Positions 1 to 8,413 of a DNA stretch of 64,000 nucleotides are shown here, in pieces; the stretch's first letter is position 1, and every line of letters begins with the position of its first letter. The notes below the pieces were generated by a model. The model was not told the DNA's origin. It saw only the letters and a program-made list of their open reading frames with translations, and made no database searches. The stretch lies in NCBI RefSeq assembly GCF_000377565.1, contig NZ_KB898364.1, positions 124,001-188,000 on the forward strand, in the 5' to 3' direction. Source of the DNA: Rhizobium sp. 2MFCol3.1 (GTDB taxonomy: Bacteria; Pseudomonadota; Alphaproteobacteria; Rhizobiales; Rhizobiaceae). The translations under genes were made by a program, and so were the position numbers.

Positions 1-533
1 ATACCGGACCCGCCGGCATGCACGAGGATCGTTTCGCCCGGCTCAAGCTTGGCGTTGTCGAACAGCATGTGCTCGACGGTGCCGAAAGTAACCGGTGCGA
101 CGGCCGCGCCAACGGCATCGACGCCGGGAGGTGCCGGAACGAGCAAGCGAGCCGGAAGATTGACCTTCTCCTGCGCGAAACCGTCAAGATGGAAACCGTG
201 AACGCCCGAGACATGTTCGCAAAGATTGTCGCGACCCTCGCGGCACGGACGGCAGAGACCGCAGGTGCGCGCGCCATAGACGGCGACCAGCTGGCCCGGA
301 AGCACGTTGGAGACGCCCGGCCCGATCGCCTCGACGACACCGGATGCTTCCGCGCCGATGACGAGCGGCATCTTGCGCTTGGCAAACGCCATGCCGCGCC
401 AGCCCCAAACGTCGATATGGTTGAGCGCGACCGCCTTGACGCGCAGCGTCACTTCGCCGGCGCCGGGCGCATCGGGTTCAGGCAGATCGGTGATCTCGAG
501 CTTGCGGTCGTCGATCAGTTGCAGAGCGCGCAT
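1..533 (-). CDS. adh2XL: Zinc-type alcohol dehydrogenase of the acpXL locus (partial, 3' end outside the window)
   Basis: The reading frame opens at an ATG at 533 and runs off the left edge of the window, so only about the first 177 residues are present. The visible part is the N-terminal GroES-like half of a medium-chain dehydrogenase: an AEASG(V)VEAIG segment, a structural-zinc type cluster with the pattern CGLCRPCREGRDNLC, and the start of the Rossmann part ending in HAGGSG. It follows fabF1XL on the same strand, 120 bases downstream. In Rhizobium leguminosarum the order acpXL-fabZXL-fabF2XL-fabF1XL-adh2XL-lpxXL is known, and this gene sits in the adh2XL position, so lpxXL is expected just left of the window. 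Its exact step in making the 27-hydroxy C28 acyl chain is inferred from the locus only. Confidence 0.85.
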   Translation of the reverse strand, partial: MRALQLIDDRKLEITDLPEPDAPGAGEVTLRVKAVALNHIDVWGWRGMAFAKRKMPLVIGAEASGVVEAIGPGVSNVLPGQLVAVYGARTCGLCRPCREGRDNLCEHVSGVHGFHLDGFAQEKVNLPARLLVPAPPGVDAVGAAVAPVTFGTVEHMLFDNAKLEPGETILVHAGGSG

Positions 534-653
534 GGCAAAATCCTTCGCGGTCGCACCAGCCGGACGGCCGATGCGCGGTTTATGTTTGCTGTTGCGTCCC
601 GCAGGCCCTTGCCGGGCGCGGCCGCAACAATGGAATTTATGGTCGCAAACCGC

Positions 654-1940
654 TTAAGCCGGTTCCAGCGCCATGACAAGGCTGGCGTTCTGGCCGCCGA
701 AGCCGAAGGAGTTGGAAAGCACGGCGTTGACCTGCGCATCCCGCTTCACATTCGGCACCACGTCGAGAACGATCGCCGGATCCGGGTTGGTGTAGTTGAT
801 GGTCGGCGGCAGCGTGCCGGTGCGCATCGTCTGCAGCGAGAACACGGCTTCGACGGCACCGGCAGCCGTCAGCGTATGGCCGATCATCGACTTGTTGGAT
901 GACAGCGGGATGGAGGCCATGCGGTCGCCGAAGACAGCGAGCATCGAGCCATATTCCATCTTGTCGTTCTCGGGCGTCGAAGTGCCATGAGCGTTGATGT
1001 AGCCGATATCGCCTTCATCCATGCCGGCATCGGCAAGTGCCGCGCGGATCGTCGCGATCGCCGGGCCGCCATCCGGCGAGGACCGGGTGCGGTGGAAGCT
1101 GTCGGCCTTTTCGCCGGCGCCCTTCATGATGCCCAGCACCTTGGCGCCACGCGCGATCGCCGATTCCAGCGATTCCAGCACCAGCGTCGCGGCACCTTCG
1201 GCGATGACGAAGCCGTCGCGATCCTTGCTGAAGGGCTTGGAGGCCTTGGTCGGGTTGTCGTTCTGCGTCGACAGGGCCGAGAGCAGAGAGAAGCGGATCA
1301 GCGCTTCGGCGCTGACCGAGCCGTCGGTCGCAACGGCAAGCGCCCGGTTTGTGCGGCCCTGGCGGATCGCCTCGATGCCGAGCTGGATCGCGGTCGCGCC
1401 CGAAGCACAGGCCGTCGACAACGTCACCGGAAGACCGCGCGTACCGAAACGATCGGCCAGACGCTCCGAGATGGCGCCGAACAACGCAGCCTCATGGAAG
1501 GCCGGATCGGGACGCTGGCGCATCGCGGTCAGGAAGCGGTCGTAGGCATCACCCGGCTGCGAGGGCGGCGGCGAACGATCGCCGAGTTCGAAGCGGGCAA
1601 TCCATTCCGGCTCGATCGGAGGTGCTGCCAGAAACAGCGGACCGTTGAAATCGCCTGCGATGTCGGCATCGGCCAGTGCCTCGATCGTCGTCTCGCGTGC
1701 GAATGCATAGGAACGCTCGACGGCGTTCGGTGCCGGAACGTCGATGAAATCGACTGTGCCGGCGATCCGCGTCGAAAGACCGTCCGTCGGAAAACGATTG
1801 ATGTCGTGGATACCGGATTTGCCCGATATCAGCGCCGACCAGTTGTCCTTGAGGCCCTGCCCCAGCGAGGTCATGATGCCGACGCCGGTAACAGCCACGA
1901 TCGGGCGGCCGAGATGATCCTTGTAAGCTTGATCCGTCAT
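654..1940 (-). CDS. fabF1XL: Beta-ketoacyl-ACP synthase of very-long-chain fatty acid synthesis
   Basis: A 428-residue condensing enzyme of the FabF (KAS II) family. The complete catalytic triad is visible: Cys178 in TACASGA, His318 in NAHGTST and His355 in MIGHTLTAAGA. It should extend the acyl chain on AcpXL towards C28 in the cytoplasm. The start is set at the ATG at 1940 because a GAGGAG ribosome binding site lies just upstream and the previous gene stops at 1952. A longer in-frame start at 1955 would overlap that gene. It lies between fabF2XL and adh2XL in the conserved rhizobial lipid A acyl-chain locus. It probably pairs with the Cys-less FabF2XL next door, as ketosynthase/chain-length-factor pairs do in polyketide synthesis; that pairing is inference. 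Confidence 0.9.
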   Translation of the reverse strand: MTDQAYKDHLGRPIVAVTGVGIMTSLGQGLKDNWSALISGKSGIHDINRFPTDGLSTRIAGTVDFIDVPAPNAVERSYAFARETTIEALADADIAGDFNGPLFLAAPPIEPEWIARFELGDRSPPPSQPGDAYDRFLTAMRQRPDPAFHEAALFGAISERLADRFGTRGLPVTLSTACASGATAIQLGIEAIRQGRTNRALAVATDGSVSAEALIRFSLLSALSTQNDNPTKASKPFSKDRDGFVIAEGAATLVLESLESAIARGAKVLGIMKGAGEKADSFHRTRSSPDGGPAIATIRAALADAGMDEGDIGYINAHGTSTPENDKMEYGSMLAVFGDRMASIPLSSNKSMIGHTLTAAGAVEAVFSLQTMRTGTLPPTINYTNPDPAIVLDVVPNVKRDAQVNAVLSNSFGFGGQNASLVMALEPA

Positions 1941-1951
1941 GTGCCTGCTCC

Positions 1952-3148
1952 TCACGCGTCCGCCGACAGAACGGCGACGCCTTCGCCACGCTGATGCCCG
2001 ACCGTCGTGACGACAGCGGCCTTCGTGCCTGAACTCATGGATTTTTCATGTGCGCCGTCGAATGCCGGCACCTTGGCCTCGCCGTCGATGGCAAGGGCGG
2101 CCAGCGCCAGCCCGAGGGTGAAGTGCGCCTCCAGCCCATGGCCGGTCACGCCGCCGAAGCCGCGGATGGCAGCGCCCGGCAGCTGATGCTCCAGAACAGC
2201 CTTCTCACGCGACGCGAGCTCGGGCATGCCGGAAGAACCGGAGAAGATCGCCGTGCTTTCGGCCGGCAGGCCCCGGGCGGGTTCAAGCAGCCGCTCAAGG
2301 CGCTTTTCGAGATTGCCGGCGCCGCGATTGCCGCGATCCCCCTCGATGGACGAGATCGTCGAATAAATATGGGCGCCGCGCGCTTCGGCATGCGCCCGCG
2401 ATTCGAGCACCAGGAAGGCGCCGAGCGAACCGCTCGTGATGCCGCCGTCCTTGCGCGACCACAAAGGCTGCCATTCGCCGCGCGAATGCGAGCCGATCGC
2501 CTCGAACAGCAGAACCATGTCGAGACGCTCGGCCGAAAACGCGCCGCCAACCAGCGCATGCGAGGATTCGCCTGACTTGATGCGGTAGAAGGCCGTCTCG
2601 ACGGCGGAAATACCGGCCGATTCCTCACCCATGAAGGTGCGCGACGAGCCGGTGACCTTGTGAACGATCGAGATATTGCCGGCGAGCAGGTTGGAGAGCT
2701 GCGCCAGGAAGAGCGTCGGGCGAAGCTCGGTCGTGAGCTTCTCGTTGAGCAGCACTTCGCGGTCGTTGCGCTTCAGGCCTTCATCGACGATCAGCGTGTC
2801 GACATTGATGTCGCGCTCGCCGCCACCGGCCGCCACGATCATGTCCATCGTGCCGCAGGCTTCGACATTGTCCTTGAGGCCGGCGTCGTCGAGCGCAAGG
2901 CCCGCCGCGAACACGCCGATGCGCTGCCAGTTTTCCATCTGTCGCTGATCGCCGCGCTTGGCGATCTGCAGTGACCAGTCCACTTCGGGCAGCGGATGGA
3001 TCGGATAGGGCTTGAACTTCTCGGTCTCGACAACAGTCTTCGGCGCTTCGGCGGCGTTGAGCAACGCGATATGCGGCTCCTTGCCGACGCCCTGACAGGT
3101 TACGATACCTACGCCCGTGATGACGACATCATTCTGAGCCTTGCTCAT
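1952..3148 (-). CDS. fabF2XL: Ketosynthase-like protein lacking the catalytic Cys (chain-length-factor-like)
   Basis: A 398-residue FabF homologue that starts normally (VVITGVGIVT) but lacks the active-site residues. Where the family has TACxxG the sequence reads FMGEESAG, placing Glu176 at the nucleophile position, and the HGTST loop is replaced by GSSGMPEL. It is therefore not expected to condense acyl groups by itself. Together with the intact FabF1XL encoded directly downstream it resembles a ketosynthase-alpha/beta (chain-length factor) pair and may set the C28 length. It overlaps the fabZXL stop by four bases (ATGA), indicating tight co-translation. Family and locus are clear; the chain-length role is inference. 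Confidence 0.88.
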   Translation of the reverse strand: MSKAQNDVVITGVGIVTCQGVGKEPHIALLNAAEAPKTVVETEKFKPYPIHPLPEVDWSLQIAKRGDQRQMENWQRIGVFAAGLALDDAGLKDNVEACGTMDMIVAAGGGERDINVDTLIVDEGLKRNDREVLLNEKLTTELRPTLFLAQLSNLLAGNISIVHKVTGSSRTFMGEESAGISAVETAFYRIKSGESSHALVGGAFSAERLDMVLLFEAIGSHSRGEWQPLWSRKDGGITSGSLGAFLVLESRAHAEARGAHIYSTISSIEGDRGNRGAGNLEKRLERLLEPARGLPAESTAIFSGSSGMPELASREKAVLEHQLPGAAIRGFGGVTGHGLEAHFTLGLALAALAIDGEAKVPAFDGAHEKSMSSGTKAAVVTTVGHQRGEGVAVLSADA

Positions 3149-3627
3149 CCATTCACTCCCTGCGCAGCGATTGCATCCATCAGGCCGATTTCACTGGCGC
3201 GTTTCTTGACGATGTCACCGAGCGGAATTTCGCTGAAAGGCATGGTGCGCAGCTTCAGCTGCGCGTCGCAAACCTTCTTGCCGCCACTGGTGATCTTGGC
3301 CTTGGTGACCGCGAAGCCCGAACCGTCGTGCTCCAGAAACGCCTCGATATCGAGGACCGCTTCCGGCTCGACGAAGGTGCGCATCTTCGCACCGTCGACC
3401 GACATCAGGAACGGCATGGCCGCGAAATCGGTCGCCGCCAGCACCAGCATACCGGATGCCTGCGCCATGGTTTCAATGAGAAGCACGCCCGGGACAAGGG
3501 GCATGCCGGGAAAATGACCTTCGAACACCGGGCTCTTCGCCGGCACGACGGAGCGTGCCTTGAGTGTCTTGGTCTGAAGGTCGACCGCCTCGACGCGATC
3601 GATCATCTGGAAGTATTCCAGGAGCAT
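3145..3627 (-). CDS. fabZXL: 3-hydroxyacyl-ACP dehydratase of the acpXL locus
   Basis: A FabZ/FabA-type hot-dog dehydratase of 160 residues. The hallmark central segment is present: FEGHFPGMPLVPGVL, with the catalytic His, followed by IETMAQASG on the long central helix. The start is placed at the ATG at 3627 (MLLEYFQ), which has a strong GGAGG site six bases upstream. The reading frame is open further upstream to 3678 but has no comparable site there. It lies between acpXL and fabF2XL and overlaps the latter by four bases. It should dehydrate 3-hydroxyacyl-AcpXL during elongation of the very-long-chain fatty acid destined for lipid A. Confidence 0.9.
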   Translation of the reverse strand: MLLEYFQMIDRVEAVDLQTKTLKARSVVPAKSPVFEGHFPGMPLVPGVLLIETMAQASGMLVLAATDFAAMPFLMSVDGAKMRTFVEPEAVLDIEAFLEHDGSGFAVTKAKITSGGKKVCDAQLKLRTMPFSEIPLGDIVKKRASEIGLMDAIAAQGVNG

Positions 3628-3849
3628 CGGATCCTCCGGCCGCACAGGCAACATGCCGTCGGCTAGAGCGCCGTGCATCCGAATGGACGCACAAAGGACG
3701 CTCTATCATTTTTTAATCGACAGGACCAAGCATTGCGAAAATCGGAGCCGATTTCGCAAAGCGCGACCCTGTGGGCCTACTTAGTAACAAAACCGCCCGG
3801 CCGCCATGGTGAATGGCGACAGGGCGGAGAAAAAAATTGTGCGTATCGA

Positions 3850-4128
3850 TCAGGCCTTGGCGGCGCGCAGTTCGTCGATCTTGGCGCAGAGGTTCTTCAG
3901 AACAAAGTACTCCGACGTAGAGACCTTGCCCTCGTTGACTTCCTGCGTCCACTTTTCGAGCGGGATCTTGATGCCGAATTCCTTGTCGATGGCGAAAACG
4001 ATATCGAGGAAGTCGAGGCTGTCGATACCGAGGTCGTCGATCGTATGGCTTTCCGGCGTGATCGTATCACGATCGATCTCGCTGGTTTCTGCAATGATGT
4101 CGGCAACTTTATCGAATGTAGCGGTCAC
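3850..4128 (-). CDS. acpXL: Acyl carrier protein AcpXL for the lipid A very-long-chain fatty acid
   Basis: A 92-residue acidic acyl carrier protein with the phosphopantetheine attachment motif GIDSLDFL (Ser37). It is first in the minus-strand group acpXL-fabZXL-fabF2XL-fabF1XL-adh2XL. AcpXL is the dedicated carrier on which rhizobia build the 27-hydroxyoctacosanoyl chain of lipid A. A 222-base gap separates it from fabZXL, so the two may be partly separately expressed. The C-terminus ends KIDELRAAKA, close to what is remembered for rhizobial AcpXL. This is one of the strongest clues that the organism belongs to the Rhizobiales. Confidence 0.95.
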   Translation of the reverse strand: MTATFDKVADIIAETSEIDRDTITPESHTIDDLGIDSLDFLDIVFAIDKEFGIKIPLEKWTQEVNEGKVSTSEYFVLKNLCAKIDELRAAKA

Positions 4129-4292
4129 GCCTGTACCTCTTGGAAATGATAGTTTTCCCCCTCATAGGCAAATCCATTTCAAAAGCCAATGCTTTCGTCC
4201 AGCCCGAGGTGCAATTTGCGCAGGCACTGTTGCTCAAACAGCATGCACTCAAAGGCAGCCGGCAACCGTTTCCGCGACGTTTCGCCTCGCCA

Positions 4293-4562
4293 AGAGCCTT
4301 TCCTGGTTAGCTTGAAGCATTCTGCCGGAGCAGGTTTTCGTCAGGGCAAAGGCGATTGGCGAAGGGCATACCCCAGGTACGGTCGAGCCGATCGCCTTTG
4401 ATCCTGGCGGAAAGATGCCCGGCCCTTCGGGTTGCCTGAAACGGGCCGCCTGATCGTCCGGCCGGCTTGGCCGTATGCGTGGGCTACGACACGCGCCAGC
4501 CGGACGACCATCCGACTCCGTTTGAGGCAACAGAATGCTTCAATCTAACCAGGAAAGGCTCT
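4293..4562. repeat. 270-bp element with 32-bp terminal inverted repeats (MITE-like or RIME-like)
   Basis: Positions 4293-4324 and 4531-4562 are inverted copies of each other with one mismatch (AGAGCCTTTCCTGGTTAG... against ...CTAACCAGGAAAGGCTCT). Inside are two further inverted pairs: AAAGGCGAT near 4350 with ATCGCCTTT near 4390, and GATCGTCCGGC near 4450 with its imperfect complement near 4500. No convincing gene lies inside, so the 430-base gap upstream of acpXL is explained by this element. The right arm runs into the TAG stop of the L,D-transpeptidase gene, so the insertion may have supplied that stop. Rhizobia carry intergenic mosaic elements (RIMEs) and MITEs; which family this is cannot be decided here. 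Confidence 0.75.
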
Positions 4563-4989
4563 AGTTCGTGACGACAACCCGCGTATTGGCCAAGCCCGCC
4601 TGCCGCGTCATGTCGAAAAACTGCGCCGCATTGTTGGGATGCAGGCGAATGCATCCATGCGATGCCGGGCGGCCGAGACGCTTGAGATCGAAGGTCGCAT
4701 GCACGGCATAGCCACCATTGAAGAACACCGCGTATGGCATCGGCGCATCGTCGTATTTCTTCGAGCGATGGTCACGCGACAGCCACTTGGCGCTCCAGGA
4801 ACCGACAGGTGTCCTGTAACCGGAGCGCGCCGTCGAAACCTTCCAGCGGTATTTGACGAAGCCGTTCTCGGTGACCGTCATGGTTTGCGAGCTGATGCTG
4901 ATCTTCGCGATCAAGGTCGAGGCCTCGGCAGCAACGGCCGATAACTGCAGCAATACGATCGCCGCAGCTCCTGCAAGTATAGTTCTCAT
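4561..4989 (-). CDS. Secreted L,D-transpeptidase (YkuD domain)
   Basis: A 142-residue protein with an N-terminal signal peptide (hydrophobic segment ILAGAAAIVLLQLSAVAAEA, cleavage likely after AEA) followed by a single YkuD domain. The catalytic motif is clear: HATFDLKRLGRPASHGCIRL, with the nucleophilic Cys in SHGCIRL. Such enzymes form 3-3 peptidoglycan crosslinks or attach proteins to peptidoglycan in the periplasm. The start is the ATG at 4989, six bases after GAGGGG; an in-frame ATG at 5004 has no site of its own. The stop codon lies inside the terminal repeat of the neighbouring element, so the native C-terminus may differ slightly, although the domain looks complete. Confidence 0.9.
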   Translation of the reverse strand: MRTILAGAAAIVLLQLSAVAAEASTLIAKISISSQTMTVTENGFVKYRWKVSTARSGYRTPVGSWSAKWLSRDHRSKKYDDAPMPYAVFFNGGYAVHATFDLKRLGRPASHGCIRLHPNNAAQFFDMTRQAGLANTRVVVTN

Positions 4990-5097
4990 CGTCCCCTCGT
5001 TCATTCTGCATGAATACAGTTGAACAAGACTACGCCGGGAGACGTTACATCCGCTTAAGGAGAATGGTAATCAACATGATAACAGTATCGCGCTGAT

Positions 5098-6078
5098 CTA
5101 TAGAAGAAACAGGAAGATCACCAGAGCGACAAAGGCGAGAACCGAGCAGCTGGCATAGAAGACGGAGACCGCGCTCTCGATATCCTCGATGACAGCGGTC
5201 TCTCTTCCTCCGCCATTGATCATCGGCTCCATCACCACGACACCGGAATAGACGCGAGGTCCAGCGAGCTGCACGTTGAGCGCGCCAGCCATCGCCGCTT
5301 CCGGGCGGCCAGAATTCGGCGAGCGATGCATGCCGCCGTCGCGCATCGCGATTTTGAACGCCTCGCGGCAAGCATCGCCGCCGCGTCGTAGCCACGCACC
5401 CGCCGCGATCAGCGCGATCGACAGCCGCGCCGCCGGCCAGTTGGCGAGATCATCGAGCCTCGCCGACGCCCAGCCGAAATCAACATAGCGCTCCGACTTG
5501 TGACCGATCATCGAATCCGCCGTGTTCAGCATCTTGTAGGCAAGCAGACCCGGCAGACCGAACACCAGGTACCAAAGTGCCGGCGCGACGACGCCATCGG
5601 AGAAATTCTCCGCAAGGCTCTCGATCGCCGCCCGGCAGACGGCCGGCTCGTCAAGTGTTTCCGGATCGCGCCCGACGATCATCGACACGGCCTTTCGCCC
5701 ACCATCGAGGCCGCCCTGCCGAAGACCGGTGGCAACCGCCTCGACGTGATCGGCAAGGCTCTTCTGCGCCAGGAACACTGTGACGCAGAGAACTTCAAGC
5801 AGGATGCCCGCAAGCCCGAACAGCGCGAAGAACAGATGCAGCGCGACACCAGCAGCGACGGCGATCAGAAGCAGGGCTGCGATGACGAGCATGCCGTTGC
5901 GCCGGCGGCTCTTGCCTGGCAGTTCCGTCCGGTTGAACAGCGTCTCCATCCGCGAGATCGCCTTGCCGAAGAGCACGATCGGGTGCGGCAGCCGCGCCCA
6001 CAGCACATCCGGATCGCCAACGATCCTGTCGAGCATCAGAGCAAGCACCAGCACGAGAAGATTCAGTTCAAAAATCAT
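5098..6078 (-). CDS. cobD: Adenosylcobinamide-phosphate synthase CobD/CbiB
   Basis: An integral membrane protein of 326 residues with several hydrophobic helices and the family segments DRIVGDPDVLWARLPHPIVLFG near the N-terminus and AMAGALNVQLAGPRVYSG towards the C-terminus. It attaches (R)-1-amino-2-propanol phosphate to adenosylcobyric acid to give adenosylcobinamide phosphate. The ATG at 6078 overlaps the cobC stop by four bases, which decides the start against a longer open frame. It is last in the run cobA-cobB-cobC-cobD, in which every pair overlaps. It works directly on products of CobC and CobQ, both encoded in this window. Confidence 0.92.
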   Translation of the reverse strand: MIFELNLLVLVLALMLDRIVGDPDVLWARLPHPIVLFGKAISRMETLFNRTELPGKSRRRNGMLVIAALLLIAVAAGVALHLFFALFGLAGILLEVLCVTVFLAQKSLADHVEAVATGLRQGGLDGGRKAVSMIVGRDPETLDEPAVCRAAIESLAENFSDGVVAPALWYLVFGLPGLLAYKMLNTADSMIGHKSERYVDFGWASARLDDLANWPAARLSIALIAAGAWLRRGGDACREAFKIAMRDGGMHRSPNSGRPEAAMAGALNVQLAGPRVYSGVVVMEPMINGGGRETAVIEDIESAVSVFYASCSVLAFVALVIFLFLL

Positions 6079-7076
6079 CGATTGAAGCTCATCAGGGCAT
6101 CGGCGAGCCTGAGGTCGCCAGTGGTATCCGGGGTCACGCCGAAGCGCAGCCAGGAAGGGGCATAATCGAACTTGCGGACCAGAATGTGGTGCACGCACAG
6201 ATGTGCCTGCAACGCATCCGCCGCCTCGTCTTCGACCAGCGAGAAAAGCGCGGTCCCGCCACGAATGCGAAGCCCGCCCTTGCTCAGAACCTCACGCATC
6301 GCCTCGCTGCGCTGATCGATCGCGCGTCTGAGCGGCTCGGTATCCGTGCGCAGCAGGGAAGCAGCGATCGACAGCGCCGGCCCGGAAACGGCCCAGGGGC
6401 CGAGCAGGCTCTCGAACCGATCGACAAGCTCCCGCGCCGCGATCACGAAGCCAAGCCGCAGCCCGGCAAGCCCGAAAAACTTGCCGAAGGAGCGAAAGAC
6501 GATGAGATTGGCGTGATCCGCGACATGACCGACGACGCTGGCCTCGGGCACGGTGTCGCCGAACGCTTCATCGACCACGAGAAGCCCTCCCCGCGCCGCC
6601 AACCCACGCGCAAGATCAAGCAGCACCTCGGGCTGGTAGATCCGGCCATCGGGATTGTTCGGATTGACGATGACGACAAGCGCGTGATGGTCGCCGACCT
6701 CGTCGATCCCATCAAGCCGATCGACAGCCGCTCCGGCCATCACGAAGGCCCGCTCATATTCACCGTAGGTCGGCCCGAGAACCGCGACGCGCCCCCCCGC
6801 CGCAATCAGTCGCGGCAGAAGCTGGATGACCGATTGAGTGCCGGGCACCGGCAACGGCAGGCTGACGCCGCTCCTGTAATAATCCCGCGCCGCCTCGCGC
6901 GCCTCGTGGACGAGATGCTGATCCGGCAACCGGTGCCAGGCGCGCATGGGGATATCAGGCAGGACCGCCGGAAACGGGCTGATACCGGTGGAAAGGTCGA
7001 GCCAATCTTCCGGCTTGCCGCCATAAAAGGCCGCGGCGGCCGTTATGCCGCCACCATGAATGATCGGGGCATTCAT
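6075..7076 (-). CDS. cobC: L-threonine-phosphate decarboxylase CobC
   Basis: A 333-residue fold-type I PLP enzyme related to histidinol-phosphate aminotransferase. Visible marks are the N-terminal HGGGITAAAAFYGG segment, VNPNNPDGR, the aspartate segment VVDEAFGD, and the PLP-lysine segment FRSFGKFFGLAGLRLGF. It makes (R)-1-amino-2-propanol phosphate, the linker used by CobD to attach the nucleotide loop of cobalamin. It overlaps cobB by four bases upstream and cobD by four bases downstream, so the set is almost certainly translated from one message. Confidence 0.93.
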   Translation of the reverse strand: MNAPIIHGGGITAAAAFYGGKPEDWLDLSTGISPFPAVLPDIPMRAWHRLPDQHLVHEAREAARDYYRSGVSLPLPVPGTQSVIQLLPRLIAAGGRVAVLGPTYGEYERAFVMAGAAVDRLDGIDEVGDHHALVVIVNPNNPDGRIYQPEVLLDLARGLAARGGLLVVDEAFGDTVPEASVVGHVADHANLIVFRSFGKFFGLAGLRLGFVIAARELVDRFESLLGPWAVSGPALSIAASLLRTDTEPLRRAIDQRSEAMREVLSKGGLRIRGGTALFSLVEDEAADALQAHLCVHHILVRKFDYAPSWLRFGVTPDTTGDLRLADALMSFNR

Positions 7077-8413
7077 CGTGCCGGTCCGCCCGCGCTACCC
7101 GCCGGTCCGCTCACCTGCGCCGCCACATCGATCAGATGCATATAGGACCCGGCCACCTGCCAGCGCTGCAGTCCGGCCGTGCCGAGATCGTTGTTCAATG
7201 CGTCGGTCACCTTGAAAAGCCGGTCCGCCTCGCCTTCCGAAACCACCGACGAATAGTGAAACTCGTGCGCCGTCATCGGCTGCGTGAAGAACGAGCCGTT
7301 GATCGGATAGACGCGCCGATAGCCGAGATGGCGCCTGCGTTCCTCATAGCTGGTAACCAGCGGCAAAAGCCCGAGCATCTCGTGGCGTTCGCCGCTGGCA
7401 TCCACCAGCCCGTCGCCCATCACCATATAACCGCCGCACTCCCCGTAGATCCGCACCCCGCCTTCGGCCGCCTGGCGCATGCTCTCGCGAAAGGTTGACG
7501 CGGCCGCGATTCGTCCGGCGTGCAGCTCCGGGTAGCCGCCGGGGAGATAGATGGCGTCGGCGGTGCGCTCCGGCGGCTCGTCGGCAAGCGGCGAGAAAAA
7601 CGAGATATCGGCGCCGCGCCGCCGCCAGCCGAGCAGCATGTGCTCGTAGCAGAAGGCAAAGGCGATATCGCGCGCAACCGCGATCCGGCTGCCGAGCGGC
7701 GGCAGGCGATCGATATTGGCCGTCGAGGGACGTGCGAAACCCTGTCTGGCGACACGCATAAGAAAGTCGAAATTGCAGTTCTGCGAGACCGCCTGCGCCG
7801 CATGCTCGACGAATTTCTCCAGCGCCTCATGCTCGCCGGCCTGCACCAGACCGAGATGCCGCTCCGGCAGCGCGATCTCGGCGTCACGGCGCACGACCGC
7901 GATCACAGGCATGCGGCTCGCCTCGAGCGCCTGGCGCAGCATCATTTCATGCCGATCACCGCCAACCTTGTTCAAGATGACGCCGGCAATCCGGACATCG
8001 GCGCGAAAGCCCGCAAAGCCGGCCACAAGTGCCGCGACGGACTGGGACATATGTGACGCATCGACCACCAGCACGACGGAAAGCCCAAGCATCGCCGCCA
8101 GATCCGCCGCCGTACCCTTGCCGTCGGCCGCCCCGTCGAAGAGGCCCATCATCGCCTCGATGACAAGCAGCCGGTCGCCGGAGCGATGCAGCGTCGCATT
8201 GGCAGCGATCAGCTCGGGGCGCATCGCCCAGGGATCGAAATTGAGGCAGGCGACGCCGCTCGCAGCGGCATGAAAGGCCGGATCGATATAGTCAGGCCCC
8301 GCCTTGCCAGGCGCGACCTCCACCCCGCGCTTGCGAAGCGCCCTGAGGAGCCCAAGCGTCACCGTCGTCTTTCCCGACCCGGAGGACGGGGCTGCAATCA
8401 ACAGACCACTCAT
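7073..8413 (-). CDS. cobB: Hydrogenobyrinic/cobyrinic acid a,c-diamide synthase
   Basis: A 446-residue glutamine-dependent amidase with two parts: an N-terminal P-loop dethiobiotin-synthetase-like domain (APSSGSGKTTVTLGLLRAL) and a C-terminal class I glutamine amidotransferase domain with the nucleophile in YGECGGYMVMG. It amidates the a and c side chains of the corrin ring using ATP and glutamine. In the aerobic pathway this step precedes cobalt insertion by CobN, which is encoded in the same region. It overlaps cobA and cobC by four bases each. Confidence 0.95.
   Translation of the reverse strand: MSGLLIAAPSSGSGKTTVTLGLLRALRKRGVEVAPGKAGPDYIDPAFHAAASGVACLNFDPWAMRPELIAANATLHRSGDRLLVIEAMMGLFDGAADGKGTAADLAAMLGLSVVLVVDASHMSQSVAALVAGFAGFRADVRIAGVILNKVGGDRHEMMLRQALEASRMPVIAVVRRDAEIALPERHLGLVQAGEHEALEKFVEHAAQAVSQNCNFDFLMRVARQGFARPSTANIDRLPPLGSRIAVARDIAFAFCYEHMLLGWRRRGADISFFSPLADEPPERTADAIYLPGGYPELHAGRIAAASTFRESMRQAAEGGVRIYGECGGYMVMGDGLVDASGERHEMLGLLPLVTSYEERRRHLGYRRVYPINGSFFTQPMTAHEFHYSSVVSEGEADRLFKVTDALNNDLGTAGLQRWQVAGSYMHLIDVAAQVSGPAGSAGGPAR

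Noticed and set aside
18..902. Long plus-strand frame over adh2XL and fabF1XL
   Set aside because: High-GC antisense shadow; both minus-strand genes have clear family motifs there.
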